Shown: piece after piece, positions 29,477-38,260 of the stretch
Layout: each line of letters begins with the position of its first letter
How positions within the stretch are numbered: the first letter of the stretch is position 1
Assembly (NCBI RefSeq): GCF_030651625.1
Contig: NZ_JAUSCF010000017.1
Location: forward strand, 62,001 to 126,000
Source: Hydrogenophaga sp.
GTDB lineage: Bacteria > Pseudomonadota > Gammaproteobacteria > Burkholderiales > Burkholderiaceae_C
DNA length: 64,000 bases
Reading direction: 5' to 3'
Notes under the pieces: generated by a model
What the model was told of the DNA's origin: nothing
Seen by the model: the letters and a program-made list of their open reading frames with translations, nothing else
The model's database searches: none
Program-made: the position numbers and the translations under genes

Positions 29477-29521
29477 CGTCCCTTGTCTTTTTTCAGCCAA
29501 CCCGACTCCAGGAGCCTATTG

Positions 29522-30655
29522 ATGACCTCGAAAAATGCCCCAGCCAGCAGCGACGCCTGGCATGCACGTCCTGTCGACAAAACCAGCGAGACCGACGACG
29601 CACGCATCAAGGACATCACCGTGTTGCCACCTCCCGAACATCTGATCCGTTTCTTTCCCATTGGCGGCACCCCCGTGGAGGCACTGATCAGCCGCACTCG
29701 GCGCCGTATTCACGACATTCTTCATGGCAAGGACGACCGCCTGCTGGTGGTGATCGGACCTTGCTCCATCCACGATCCTGCTGCCGCACTTGATTACGCG
29801 CGTCGCCTGAAACCGCTGCGCGACAAGTACGCGGACACGCTCGAAATCGTGATGCGGGTGTACTTCGAGAAGCCCCGAACCACGGTGGGATGGAAGGGTC
29901 TGATCAACGACCCTTACCTTGACGAGAGCTACCGCATCGACGAGGGGCTGCGCATTGCGCGCCAGCTGCTGATCGATATCAATCGCCAGGGACTGCCCGC
30001 CGGCAGCGAGTTCCTGGACGTGATTTCACCTCAGTACATCGGCGATCTGATTTCCTGGGGGGCCATTGGCGCCCGCACCACCGAAAGCCAGGTGCATCGG
30101 GAACTGGCATCGGGCCTGTCGGCACCGATCGGCTTCAAGAACGGCACCGACGGGAACATCAAAATCGCCACCGACGCGATTCAGGCTGCGGCGCGTGGGC
30201 ACCATTTCCTGTCGGTGCACAAGAACGGGCAGGTGGCGATTGTGCAGACCAATGGCAACAAGGACTGCCACGTGATTCTGCGCGGAGGAAAGACGCCCAA
30301 CTACGATGCGGCCAGCGTGGCCGCATCGGTCAAGGAGCTGGAAGCGGCCAAGTTGCCGAACCGGTTGATGGTGGATTGCAGCCACGCCAACAGCAGCAAG
30401 CAGCACGAAAAGCAGCTGGAGGTGGCGAGGGACATTGCGGGGCAGATCGCGGCAGGATCTCGCAGCGTCTTCGGCGTCATGATAGAAAGCCACATTGAAG
30501 CAGGGGCACAGAAGTTCACGCCCGGCAAAGACGACATTGGCAAACTGAACTATGGCCAGAGCATTACCGACGCCTGCCTGGGCTGGGACGACTCTTTGCA
30601 AGCGCTGGATGCGCTCTCAAATTCAGTGCAGACAGCGAGGCGGAACAAAGGCTGA
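29522..30655 (+). CDS. aroG: 3-deoxy-7-phosphoheptulonate (DAHP) synthase, class I
   Basis: First enzyme of the shikimate pathway, condensing phosphoenolpyruvate and erythrose-4-phosphate; 377 residues. Class I (AroFGH-type) motifs are LLVVIGPCSIHDPAAALDYA, VMRVYFEKPRTTVGWKGLINDP, GARTTESQVHRELASGLSAPIGFKNGTDG, RGGKTPNYD and MVDCSHANSSK. The ATG at 29522 has AGGAG 7 bases upstream; frame upstream of it runs through the leader and repeat. Which aromatic amino acid feeds back on the enzyme cannot be told here. Expression is predicted to be controlled by attenuation through the leader at 29346. Confidence 0.97.
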   Translation: MTSKNAPASSDAWHARPVDKTSETDDARIKDITVLPPPEHLIRFFPIGGTPVEALISRTRRRIHDILHGKDDRLLVVIGPCSIHDPAAALDYARRLKPLRDKYADTLEIVMRVYFEKPRTTVGWKGLINDPYLDESYRIDEGLRIARQLLIDINRQGLPAGSEFLDVISPQYIGDLISWGAIGARTTESQVHRELASGLSAPIGFKNGTDGNIKIATDAIQAAARGHHFLSVHKNGQVAIVQTNGNKDCHVILRGGKTPNYDAASVAASVKELEAAKLPNRLMVDCSHANSSKQHEKQLEVARDIAGQIAAGSRSVFGVMIESHIEAGAQKFTPGKDDIGKLNYGQSITDACLGWDDSLQALDALSNSVQTARRNKG

Positions 30656-30832
30656 GCAGGTGTTTGGCATCCGCTGCGGTTGATCGTGAGGAATGTCACG
30701 TTCAATTGCGTGAATATGGCCGGCTGGGTGTCTCGCGCGGCTCTGTGTCGTTATCCTGAGAAATGATCACCGTCTTTTCGGGGTGCTTTGCGTGCTTCGT
30801 GCGCCAATTGGCGATCGTTTATTGGAGTGGAT

Positions 30833-31897
30833 GTGGAACAGCCGGTACTTCGGCTCGGATTGCTTGGCTTCTCCCGGGCTGACATGGAGCGCATGAAGCG
30901 CTGGATCGCGCAGCATCAGCCAGGCTGGCCGCTTTGGTCCGTTTGCGATCCGCATGGCGCCGACGCGTGGATGATCTGTGGCCAGTCGGTGGACGTCCTG
31001 GGCCGCGATGCGCTGGTGATCGATCACCCACTCGAATCAGGACAGCAGCTCACCTTGAATCGGGCAGAAGTGGATCGGCCCCTCGCCTTTTCCACCCCGC
31101 TGCCCGAAGGTTTTGCTTCCGCCGAGTTTTTTGATGCCGTGGACGAAGCCAGCGTGAGGCAGCGCCTGCAGCGATTCGAGGCCTGGCTGCGCCCGCTGCG
31201 CACCCAGTTCGCGCTGGGGGCGCAACTTGTCGAGCGGATGCGTGATTTCCCCAAAGGTGTCGTGCACCTGTTGCAGGAAGAAAAACTGATTGCCGTGATC
31301 GATATGGATCGCGGGCAGGTGGGGCTGCACACGCCTGCAAGGCCGATCGATCTGGACATGGTGCGGTGGGTGCCGGCTGCGGTCCCTTCGCATGACATTC
31401 CTCCGTCATTCATGAGGCTGTCGCTGCACCGTGTCTTGTGGACGTTCGCCGTGCGCACGGTGCGCGACGTATTGCCGGAACGCTATCGCGAGCGCACGAT
31501 TTACCTGCGCCGGGTGCCACGTGTGCCTGCCCGCTGGTTTGAAGAGTCGCACCTGCGCTTCATGCGCGAGTTGATGGTGAGGCCCGGCACCCTGGATGAG
31601 ATGCGCGTCCGCATGGAGGTGACGGATGTGGACATCGAGCAGTGTGTCACCGCACTCTACTATGGCGGAGGTTTGACGACCGACCCTGAAAGTGCACGCC
31701 GTGCCGAGCATTCTGCCCGTCGGGCCTTGGTGGCGTTGCATTTTGACAAGAGCTCTCCCGAAACCGTGACCCATTCGCGTTCAGGGACTTCCGAGCTCGC
31801 TGCTTTATCCAGCATCCTGCAGGACACCCGGCATTCCCCCTTGCGAGCAGTGCCCCCCGACGCGAGCGACCAGCGCTCCATGCAGATGCCGTATTAA
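30833..31897 (+). CDS. Protein of unknown function (354 aa)
   Basis: I do not recognise this protein. GTG at 30833 is preferred because GGAG lies 5 bases upstream; TTG 30788 and GTG 30827 are alternatives. It is soluble: no signal peptide or membrane segment. The N-terminus LRLGLLGFSRADMERMKRWI is followed by a mixed alpha/beta region; the last third contains an arginine-rich part (RERTIYLRRVPRVPARWFEESHLRFMRELM) and a segment TLDEMRVRMEVTDVDIEQCVTALYYGGGLTTDP that resembles a C-terminal winged-helix unit found in some regulatory proteins. The tail of about 60 residues is low complexity. It follows aroG by 177 bases with no visible terminator. Confidence 0.75.
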   Translation: MEQPVLRLGLLGFSRADMERMKRWIAQHQPGWPLWSVCDPHGADAWMICGQSVDVLGRDALVIDHPLESGQQLTLNRAEVDRPLAFSTPLPEGFASAEFFDAVDEASVRQRLQRFEAWLRPLRTQFALGAQLVERMRDFPKGVVHLLQEEKLIAVIDMDRGQVGLHTPARPIDLDMVRWVPAAVPSHDIPPSFMRLSLHRVLWTFAVRTVRDVLPERYRERTIYLRRVPRVPARWFEESHLRFMRELMVRPGTLDEMRVRMEVTDVDIEQCVTALYYGGGLTTDPESARRAEHSARRALVALHFDKSSPETVTHSRSGTSELAALSSILQDTRHSPLRAVPPDASDQRSMQMPY

Positions 31898-32040
31898 GTC
31901 GGAGTGCAAGCGCGACTTTTCGCGGCGCAAGCAATCCGGTCCCGCAGTTGGCCGGTGTCTGGTTGGCATCCAGCCGCTTCGGCGTCACAATCCATGACCC
32001 ATCTGTCGAGTGACAGGCCGCCATTCCGAGGAGCATCTGC

Positions 32041-32361
32041 ATGCGTAGTCAATTCACCGTGACCTGGGGCGAGCCCGCCACGTACCGTTTCGATCTGGAT
32101 GAAGTGCAGCCGATGCCACATGAACTGGCTCGAACCTGGCTCGACGACCAGTTCCATTTTTTCGGCTGCGACCCCATTCGACCGACTGGCAAGGTGTTGA
32201 CAGCAGACAAGATCCTTTGCGTGGCCGAGGCCGCAGGCGAAGAACGCTTCCGCGACAGGAATCACCGTGCGTGGGCCATGGCGTTTGCCCGCGCGGCAAG
32301 CGCTGCGCTGGGCAAACCCGCCGTGACGGTGGACGTGAAGGCTCAGGCGCTGGCTTACTGA
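32041..32361 (+). CDS. Protein of unknown function (106 aa)
   Basis: Small soluble protein with a strong ribosome binding site (AGGAG at 32029-32033, 7 bases before ATG). No known domain recognised. It has an acidic N-terminal half (YRFDLDEVQPMPHELARTWLDDQFHFFG) and an alanine-rich C-terminal helix (HRAWAMAFARAASAALG). Its stop lies 4 bases from the convergent mpl stop at 32366, with no terminator between them. Confidence 0.75.
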   Translation: MRSQFTVTWGEPATYRFDLDEVQPMPHELARTWLDDQFHFFGCDPIRPTGKVLTADKILCVAEAAGEERFRDRNHRAWAMAFARAASAALGKPAVTVDVKAQALAY

Positions 32362-32365
32362 GCCC

Positions 32366-33832
32366 TCAAATCGATCGTCCCTTGGCATCCAGCGCGTTCA
32401 GCAGCAACTGGTGCACGCCACCGAACCCACCATTGCTCATGCAAACGATGTGATCGCCGGGCTGGGCCGCGCTGACCACCTGCCTCACCAGATCGTCAAG
32501 AGTGGTCGCCACTTGTGCCCGACGCCCCAGCGGGCGCAGCGTCTCCGCGGCATCCCATTCAAGCCCACCTGCATGACAGAAGGCGAGATCGGCCTGCTCC
32601 AGACTCCAGGGCAACTGAGACTTGATGGTGCCCAGCTTCATGGTGTTGCTGCGGGGCTCGAACACGGCGAGGATGCGGTTGGCACCGCCGCTGCCGGGAG
32701 CACCCAGGCGACGGCGCAGGCCGTCAAGCGTCGTTCGTATGGCGGTGGGGTGGTGGGCGAAATCGTCGTACACCGTGACGGCACCGCCGGGGTAGGGCAC
32801 CGAGCCTCGCACTTCCATGCGTCGGCGCACGTTTTCGAATGTTTGCAGGGCAATGGCTGCAGCGGCCGGCGCCACGCCCACATGGCTGGCCGCTGCAACG
32901 GCCGCCAGCGCGTTGAGCTGGTTGTGCACACCTGTGAGGCCCCACTCAACCCGAGCGATCCGTTTGCCGTGGAGCAGCACGTCAAAAGCATGCGGTTCAC
33001 CCTGGGCAGTGAAGTCGCTGACGGTTGAACCGAAAGTGTGCACCTGACACCAGTGACCCATGTGCAGCACACGGTCCAGGCTTTCTTCCAGCCCGTTCAC
33101 CACCAGCATGCCGGAACCAGGCACAGTGCGAACCAGGTGGTGGAATTGCCGCTCGATCGCGGTCAGGTCGTCAAAGACGTCCGCATGATCGAATTCGAGG
33201 TTGTTCAATATGGCTGTCCGGGGCCGGTAGTGAACAAATTTGCTGCGCTTGTCGAAGAAAGCCGTGTCGTACTCGTCGGCTTCGATCACAAACAGGGGGC
33301 GCTGCGGGGGGGGAGTGAGGCGCTGTGTGCCTGTATGGGTTTGCCCGCCTGGCGAGCCGCCGAGCCTGGCCGACACGCCAAAATTCAGAGGGACACCGCC
33401 AACGAGAAAACCTGGCTCAAGGCCTGCACAGTCCAGTATCCAGGTCAACATCGCCGTGGTGGTGGTTTTGCCGTGTGTGCCGGCCACCGCCAGAACGTGT
33501 CTGCCTTGCAGCACGTGCTCGGCCAGCCATTGCGGCCCACTGGTGTAGGCCGCCCCGCATTCCAGAATGGCTTCCATCAGGGGGTATTTGGGCGTGCCGT
33601 TCGGTAAATGGGCCCTGCTGACCACGTTGCCCACGACATACATATCCGGACTCAGGCTCAGCTGATCGGCGCCGAAGCCTTCAATCAGATCGATGCCAAG
33701 GGCCTTCAACTGGTCGCTCATGGGCGGGTATACCGCGCTGTCGCACCCGGTGACGCGATGTCCGGCCTCACGCGCAAGGGCGGCCAGACCGCCCATGAAA
33801 GTGCCGCAGATGCCCAGGATGTGTATATGCAT
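32366..33832 (-). CDS. mpl: UDP-N-acetylmuramate:L-alanyl-gamma-D-glutamyl-meso-diaminopimelate ligase Mpl
   Basis: Murein-recycling ligase of 488 residues that reattaches the recovered tripeptide to UDP-MurNAc. Motifs: HIHILGICGTFMGGLAALAREAGH (Mpl differs from MurC here), P-loop [65 protein letters not shown] and EPRSNTMKLG. EADEYDTAFFDKRSKF is diagnostic. A loop of about 18 residues (SPGGQTHTGTQRLTPPPQ) sits just before EADEYD and is unusually polar. The ATG at 33832 begins the conserved domain. It works with ampD (45954) in recycling. Confidence 0.95.
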   Translation of the reverse strand: MHIHILGICGTFMGGLAALAREAGHRVTGCDSAVYPPMSDQLKALGIDLIEGFGADQLSLSPDMYVVGNVVSRAHLPNGTPKYPLMEAILECGAAYTSGPQWLAEHVLQGRHVLAVAGTHGKTTTTAMLTWILDCAGLEPGFLVGGVPLNFGVSARLGGSPGGQTHTGTQRLTPPPQRPLFVIEADEYDTAFFDKRSKFVHYRPRTAILNNLEFDHADVFDDLTAIERQFHHLVRTVPGSGMLVVNGLEESLDRVLHMGHWCQVHTFGSTVSDFTAQGEPHAFDVLLHGKRIARVEWGLTGVHNQLNALAAVAAASHVGVAPAAAAIALQTFENVRRRMEVRGSVPYPGGAVTVYDDFAHHPTAIRTTLDGLRRRLGAPGSGGANRILAVFEPRSNTMKLGTIKSQLPWSLEQADLAFCHAGGLEWDAAETLRPLGRRAQVATTLDDLVRQVVSAAQPGDHIVCMSNGGFGGVHQLLLNALDAKGRSI

Positions 33833-33944
33833 GGGCGAGATTCTAGGGTGGCGCCGACCAGGGGCATTTTGAGCAAGGGGGTCCACAAGAGCGGCCGTGA
33901 CCGCATCGGCACACTGTTTATCGATCAACGGGCACAATCAGACT

Positions 33945-34562
33945 ATGAACGTTCATCGAGCAGACCCCGTCGAAGAAATCGCGGCAGTGGCGGCGCGCAT
34001 GGTGGTGGAAGAAGGTTTGGACTTTGCGGCGGCCAAGCGCCGCGCGATCAAGCAAATGGGCCTGGGCGTGCGCACGGCCATGCCCGACAACACGGCCATG
34101 GAAGCGGCGGTCCGAGAATACATCGGTGTGTTTTGCTCCGAAACGCAGCCTCAAGAGCTGCTCGCATTGCGTCAAACGGCCTTGCTGTGGATGGAGCGGA
34201 TGTCCCGTTTCCGACCGCATCTTTCCGGGGCTGTCTGGCATGGGTGGGCAACCAGACACTGCGACATTCATTTGCACCTTTACTGTGACGATCCCAAGGA
34301 GGCGGAATGGGCACTGCTCGATCATCGGGTCGACTACCACCCTGGGCTATCGACCGGCCGCGATCGCGAGCCGGTGCAAGCACTCACGTTGCGCACCCGG
34401 TGCGATGCGCTGGCGCAGTGGGTGCTTGTGCATCTGATGGTGCATGACCTGGATGATCTGCGCGGCGCGCTTCGCCCGGATGCGGAAGGCCGCAAGCCAC
34501 GTGGCGATGCCGTGGCCGTGCGCAGCCTGCTGAGTGCGCCGTCTGGGGAGGTGGCGTCATGA
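33945..34562 (+). CDS. Unknown protein with a nucleotidyltransferase-like segment (205 aa)
   Basis: Not recognised with confidence. ATG at 33945 gives 205 residues. The N-terminal 40 residues are helical (AAKRRAIKQMGLGVRTAMPDN). The middle AVWHGWATRHCDIHLHLYCDDPKEAEWALLDHRVDYHP has the spacing of a nucleotidyltransferase core (small loop, D-I-H-L-H-L, then a helix), but the usual paired acidic residues are partly replaced by histidine, so it may be catalytically altered or only similar in fold. It is divergent from mpl (112 bp between starts) and coupled to the TlpA-like gene downstream. Confidence 0.75.
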   Translation: MNVHRADPVEEIAAVAARMVVEEGLDFAAAKRRAIKQMGLGVRTAMPDNTAMEAAVREYIGVFCSETQPQELLALRQTALLWMERMSRFRPHLSGAVWHGWATRHCDIHLHLYCDDPKEAEWALLDHRVDYHPGLSTGRDREPVQALTLRTRCDALAQWVLVHLMVHDLDDLRGALRPDAEGRKPRGDAVAVRSLLSAPSGEVAS

Positions 34563-34654
34563 ACGCAGGGCCGCGCCATTCCCAGGCTGACGCGCACCAC
34601 CACAGCCCGGGAGAAGGTGCTCCAGAAAGCGCAGAGTCGGGAGAGGAGGCTTCC

Positions 34655-35182
34655 ATGGATCGCCGGCGCAGGCAGTTGCTGATGTCTCTCGTCGCGCTTG
34701 GTGCGTTGGGCGCGGGGGCAGGCATGGCTTGGTGGCGGTTCCGTCCTGCAACGGTGGTTTCGGGCGCCGAAGCGGCGTTCTGGGCGTCCGAGTTCGATGG
34801 ACCGCATGGCGAGACCGTTCGCTTGGCGGATTGGCGTGGTCAACCGCTGCTGGTGAATTTCTGGGCCACGTGGTGTCCCCCGTGTGTGGAGGAGTTGCCG
34901 CTCCTGAATGCGTTCCACAACAGCCAGGCAGAAAAGGGTTGGCAGGTGCTTGGCCTGGCTGTGGATCAACCCAGTGCGGTACGCGGCTTCCTCCAAAAGC
35001 TGCCGTTGAGTTTTCCTGTCGGCATGGCCGGATTCGCTGGCACGGAGCTCAGCCGGTCATTGGGCAATCTCACCGGCGCCCTGCCTTTCACGGTGGTATT
35101 TGATGAGGCGGGAAAGGTCGCTCATCGAAAGATCGGCCAGGTGTCGGAGGACGATTTGAAGCAGTGGGCACAGCTCGCGTAG
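34655..35182 (+). CDS. TlpA-family membrane-anchored thiol:disulfide reductase
   Basis: Thioredoxin-like protein of 175 residues. A basic N-terminus (DRRRRQLLMSLVALGALGAG) forms a signal anchor with a double arginine, then a periplasmic thioredoxin fold: LLVNFWATWCPPCVEELPLLN with active-site C74 and C77, the cis-Pro segment ALPFTVVFD and GQVSEDDL. Start choice: ATG 34655 has GGAGG exactly 5 bases upstream; an ATG at 34559 in an ATGA overlap with the preceding gene would add a polar 32-residue leader. Probable role is reduction of periplasmic disulfides, for example in cytochrome c maturation; the partner is unknown. Confidence 0.88.
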   Translation: MDRRRRQLLMSLVALGALGAGAGMAWWRFRPATVVSGAEAAFWASEFDGPHGETVRLADWRGQPLLVNFWATWCPPCVEELPLLNAFHNSQAEKGWQVLGLAVDQPSAVRGFLQKLPLSFPVGMAGFAGTELSRSLGNLTGALPFTVVFDEAGKVAHRKIGQVSEDDLKQWAQLA

Positions 35183-35455
35183 GCGACACATTTCTGTGTG
35201 AACGCCCGCGCAGCAATCTAACTGCCTTCGTCCCCTGATATGCGACATCTCGCGGCATATTTTCCCGAAATGGATTGAAAAGCTTCGATTTTCGACCAGT
35301 TGTGCCGCTTGGTCTGCGTCCGACACCCGGTCAAATCAGATGGCACCTTTCATTGTGTCATCGTGTACACTGCGACACCTTTTCGGGTTGGCAGGTTTTT
35401 CCGCTGGTAAATAGGAGAACTTAAGTCGACTTGAGCGATTTTCGTTGGAGATACC

Positions 35456-35911
35456 ATGGATTTAAGAAAACTCAAGACCCTGATCGATCTGGTTTCAGAG
35501 TCGAATGTGTCCGAGCTGGAAATTACCGAAGCCGAAGGCAAGGTTCGCATTGTCAAGAGCGCGCCTGCCACCATGGCTGCCCCAGTCACCTACACCATGG
35601 CTCCCACCCCTGCGCCGCCCGCCCCTGCCGCGGCTGTGGCGGCCGTGGAAGCGGCCGCACCACCTGCCGCTCCCGAAGGGCACACGGTCAAGTCGCCCAT
35701 GGTAGGCACCTTCTACCGGGCTTCCAGCCCCGGAGCCAAGCCTTTCGTCGAGATCGGCGATTCGATCAAGGAAGGCGAGACCATCTGCATTGTTGAGGCG
35801 ATGAAGATCCTCAATGAAATCGAAGCCGACAAGTCAGGCACCGTGACCCAGATCCTGGTGGAAAACGGACAAGCGGTCGAATACGGTCAGCCCCTCTATG
35901 TGATCGAATAA
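35456..35911 (+). CDS. accB: Biotin carboxyl carrier protein of acetyl-CoA carboxylase
   Basis: BCCP of 151 residues, carrier of the carboxylated biotin in fatty acid synthesis. N-terminal helix [23 protein letters not shown] is diagnostic; a Pro/Ala-rich linker (about 40-75) leads to the biotinyl domain with K117 in [20 protein letters not shown] at 35445 precedes the ATG. The 273-base gap upstream (35183-35455) contains no gene and only a weak promoter-like element (TACACT at 35366). In many betaproteobacteria aroQ stands in this gap; it is absent here. Confidence 0.96.
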   Translation: MDLRKLKTLIDLVSESNVSELEITEAEGKVRIVKSAPATMAAPVTYTMAPTPAPPAPAAAVAAVEAAAPPAAPEGHTVKSPMVGTFYRASSPGAKPFVEIGDSIKEGETICIVEAMKILNEIEADKSGTVTQILVENGQAVEYGQPLYVIE

Positions 35912-35925
35912 CCGGCTGGGAGCCC

Positions 35926-37275
35926 ATGTTCAAGAAAATCCTGATCGCCAACCGTGGCGAAATCGCCTTGAGGGTGCAGCGCGCCTGCCGGGAAATGGGC
36001 ATCAAGGCGGTGATGGTGTATTCCGAAGCCGACCGCGACGCCAAGTATGTGCGCCTGGCCGACGAAGCCGTCTGCATCGGTCCGGCATCCAGCACACACA
36101 GCTACCTCAACATGCCCGCCATCATCTCGGCGGCGGAAGTGACCGATGCCGAAGCGATCCACCCGGGTTATGGCTTTCTGTCGGAGAACGCCGACTTTGC
36201 CGAGCGGGTGGAGCGCAGCGGGTTCACTTTCATCGGCCCCAGCCCCGAGTCCATCCGCTTGATGGGTGACAAGGTATCTGCCAAGCAGGCGATGATTCGC
36301 GCGGGCGTGCCCTGTGTGCCGGGCTCCGAAGGTGCCTTGCCAGACGATCCCGTGGTGATCAAGCGCACCGCCAAAGCGGTGGGCTATCCCGTGATCATCA
36401 AGGCAGCAGGCGGTGGCGGCGGGCGCGGCATGCGGGTAGTGCACACGGAAGCCGCGCTGCTGCACGCAGTGCAGACCACCAAGGCCGAGGCCGGTGCCGC
36501 ATTCGGCAACCCTGAGGTATACATGGAGAAGTTTCTCCAGAACCCTCGCCATATCGAAATTCAGATTCTCGCCGACACGCACCGCAACGCGGTGTACCTG
36601 GGCGAGCGCGACTGCTCCATGCAGCGGCGCCACCAGAAAGTGATCGAAGAAGCGCCAGCGCCTGGCATTCCCCGCCGCCTGATCGAGAAAATTGGTGACC
36701 GTTGTGCCACCGCTTGCAAGAAGATCGGCTACCGCGGCGCAGGGACCTTTGAGTTTCTCTTCGAGAACGGCGAGTTTTATTTCATTGAAATGAACACCCG
36801 GGTGCAGGTTGAACACCCGGTCACCGAATGGATCTCCGGTGTCGACATCGTTCGCACCCAGATCGCCGTGGCGGCGGGCGAGAAATTGCCGTTTACCCAG
36901 CGGCAGATCCAGTTGCGCGGGCATGCCATCGAGTGCCGGATCAACGCCGAGGACGCGTACAAATTCACGCCTTCACCTGGTCGTATCACCACCTGGCATG
37001 CACCGGGCGGTCCAGGTGTGCGTGTGGACTCGCATGCCTACACCAACTACTTCGTGCCGCCGAATTACGACTCCATGATCGGCAAGATCATCGTGCACGG
37101 CGACACGCGGGAGCAGGCGCTGGCCCGCATGCGCACCGCACTGGCTGAAACCGTGATCGAAGGCATCAAGACCAATATTCCTCTGCACAGGGAGCTGATG
37201 GTGGACGCCAATTTCGTGACCGGCGGCACCAACATCCACTACCTGGAAGAATGGTTGTCGCAGCGCGACCGTTGA
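35926..37275 (+). CDS. accC: Biotin carboxylase subunit of acetyl-CoA carboxylase
   Basis: ATP-grasp carboxylase of 449 residues charging biotin on AccB. Motifs: [14 protein letters not shown] at the N-terminus, [29 protein letters not shown] (glycine-rich ATP loop), [39 protein letters not shown] with the catalytic residues and the C-terminal AMRIN-like [12 protein letters not shown]. It follows accB by 14 bases, forming the standard accBC operon that probably continues into prmA. Confidence 0.98.
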   Translation: MFKKILIANRGEIALRVQRACREMGIKAVMVYSEADRDAKYVRLADEAVCIGPASSTHSYLNMPAIISAAEVTDAEAIHPGYGFLSENADFAERVERSGFTFIGPSPESIRLMGDKVSAKQAMIRAGVPCVPGSEGALPDDPVVIKRTAKAVGYPVIIKAAGGGGGRGMRVVHTEAALLHAVQTTKAEAGAAFGNPEVYMEKFLQNPRHIEIQILADTHRNAVYLGERDCSMQRRHQKVIEEAPAPGIPRRLIEKIGDRCATACKKIGYRGAGTFEFLFENGEFYFIEMNTRVQVEHPVTEWISGVDIVRTQIAVAAGEKLPFTQRQIQLRGHAIECRINAEDAYKFTPSPGRITTWHAPGGPGVRVDSHAYTNYFVPPNYDSMIGKIIVHGDTREQALARMRTALAETVIEGIKTNIPLHRELMVDANFVTGGTNIHYLEEWLSQRDR

Positions 37276-37352
37276 GCTGCCAGACGACGTGCCCGTAGCG
37301 ACTTGCCTGCTGGCATGGCGCCTGATTTGACACCCTTGCTCGATCTTGATTC

Positions 37353-38249
37353 ATGGCGTCTCTGTTTGAACTGGTGTTGATGGTGCCGGAGCCGGCTGTC
37401 GAGGCCGTGAGTGAAGCGCTGGACGCTCTCGAGGCCCTCAGTGTGTCGGTCGAGGACGCAGATGCCTTGACGCCCGCCGAGTCGGCCTTGTTCGGGGAGC
37501 CGGGCATGCCGCCTCCGAAAGAGGGTTGGCAACGTTCCAGGGTGGTGGCCTTGTTCTCCGAGGAGGCATCGGCCCGCGAAGCGGCCCGTCTGCTGGAGCC
37601 GCAGGCGTTTTTTGCCGGCTGCAAGATTCTTGGCATCCAGACCGTTGCCGAGCAGGACTGGGTGCGCCTGACGCAATCACAGTTTGAACCGGTTGAAATC
37701 ACACCCAGCTTCTGGATCGTGCCGACCTGGCACGAGCCGCCCGCCGCTGCACTGCAGGTGATCCGTTTGGACCCAGGGCTGGCATTCGGTACCGGCACAC
37801 ACCCCACGACACGCATGTGCCTTCGCTGGACCGCTCAACGCGATCAGACCGGGCGACGGGTGCTGGACTACGGTTGTGGCTCCGGCATCCTTGCGATCGG
37901 TGCAGCCAAGTTTGGTGCGCGCGACATCGTGGCGGTCGACATCGACACTGCCGCGGTGGAGGCCACTCGGCTCAACGCAGCCGCCAACCACGTGGCCCTC
38001 CAGGCTGGCCTGCCCGACCTGGCGAGCGGCGTGTTTGACCTGGTGCTGGCCAACATCCTAGCTACCCCGCTCAAGGTGCTGGCCCCCTTGCTCTGTGCCC
38101 ATGTTGCAGAGAGTGGCGGTCAACTCGTGCTGGCCGGCATCCTTGCGCGTCAGGCCGATGAATTGCGCGACGCGTACGCGCCTTGGGTGACACTGGCGGT
38201 CAGTGATGAGTCTGAAGGCTGGATCCTCATGACCGCGGTCAAGTCCTGA
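37353..38249 (+). CDS. prmA: Ribosomal protein L11 methyltransferase
   Basis: SAM-dependent enzyme of 298 residues that trimethylates L11. The N-terminal substrate domain (SLFELVLMVPEPAVEAVSEALDALEALSVSVEDAD) is followed by the class I methyltransferase core with LDPGLAFGTGTHPTTRMCL, VLDYGCGSGILAIGAAKFGA (SAM motif I), VDIDTAAVEATRLNA and DLVLANILATPLKVLAP (motif with the NxL). Its location after accBC is a conserved betaproteobacterial arrangement. A tandem palindromic repeat follows directly. Confidence 0.96.
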   Translation: MASLFELVLMVPEPAVEAVSEALDALEALSVSVEDADALTPAESALFGEPGMPPPKEGWQRSRVVALFSEEASAREAARLLEPQAFFAGCKILGIQTVAEQDWVRLTQSQFEPVEITPSFWIVPTWHEPPAAALQVIRLDPGLAFGTGTHPTTRMCLRWTAQRDQTGRRVLDYGCGSGILAIGAAKFGARDIVAVDIDTAAVEATRLNAAANHVALQAGLPDLASGVFDLVLANILATPLKVLAPLLCAHVAESGGQLVLAGILARQADELRDAYAPWVTLAVSDESEGWILMTAVKS

Positions 38250-38260
38250 AAGTGGCGTTG

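Noticed and set aside
30763-30882. 39-codon frame starting ATG 30763
   Set aside because: Overlaps the better-supported gene at 30833 in another frame, with no ribosome binding site.
35341-35357. Sigma-54-like TGGCAC upstream of accB
   Set aside because: The -12 position reads TG instead of GC at the required spacing, so it does not fit.
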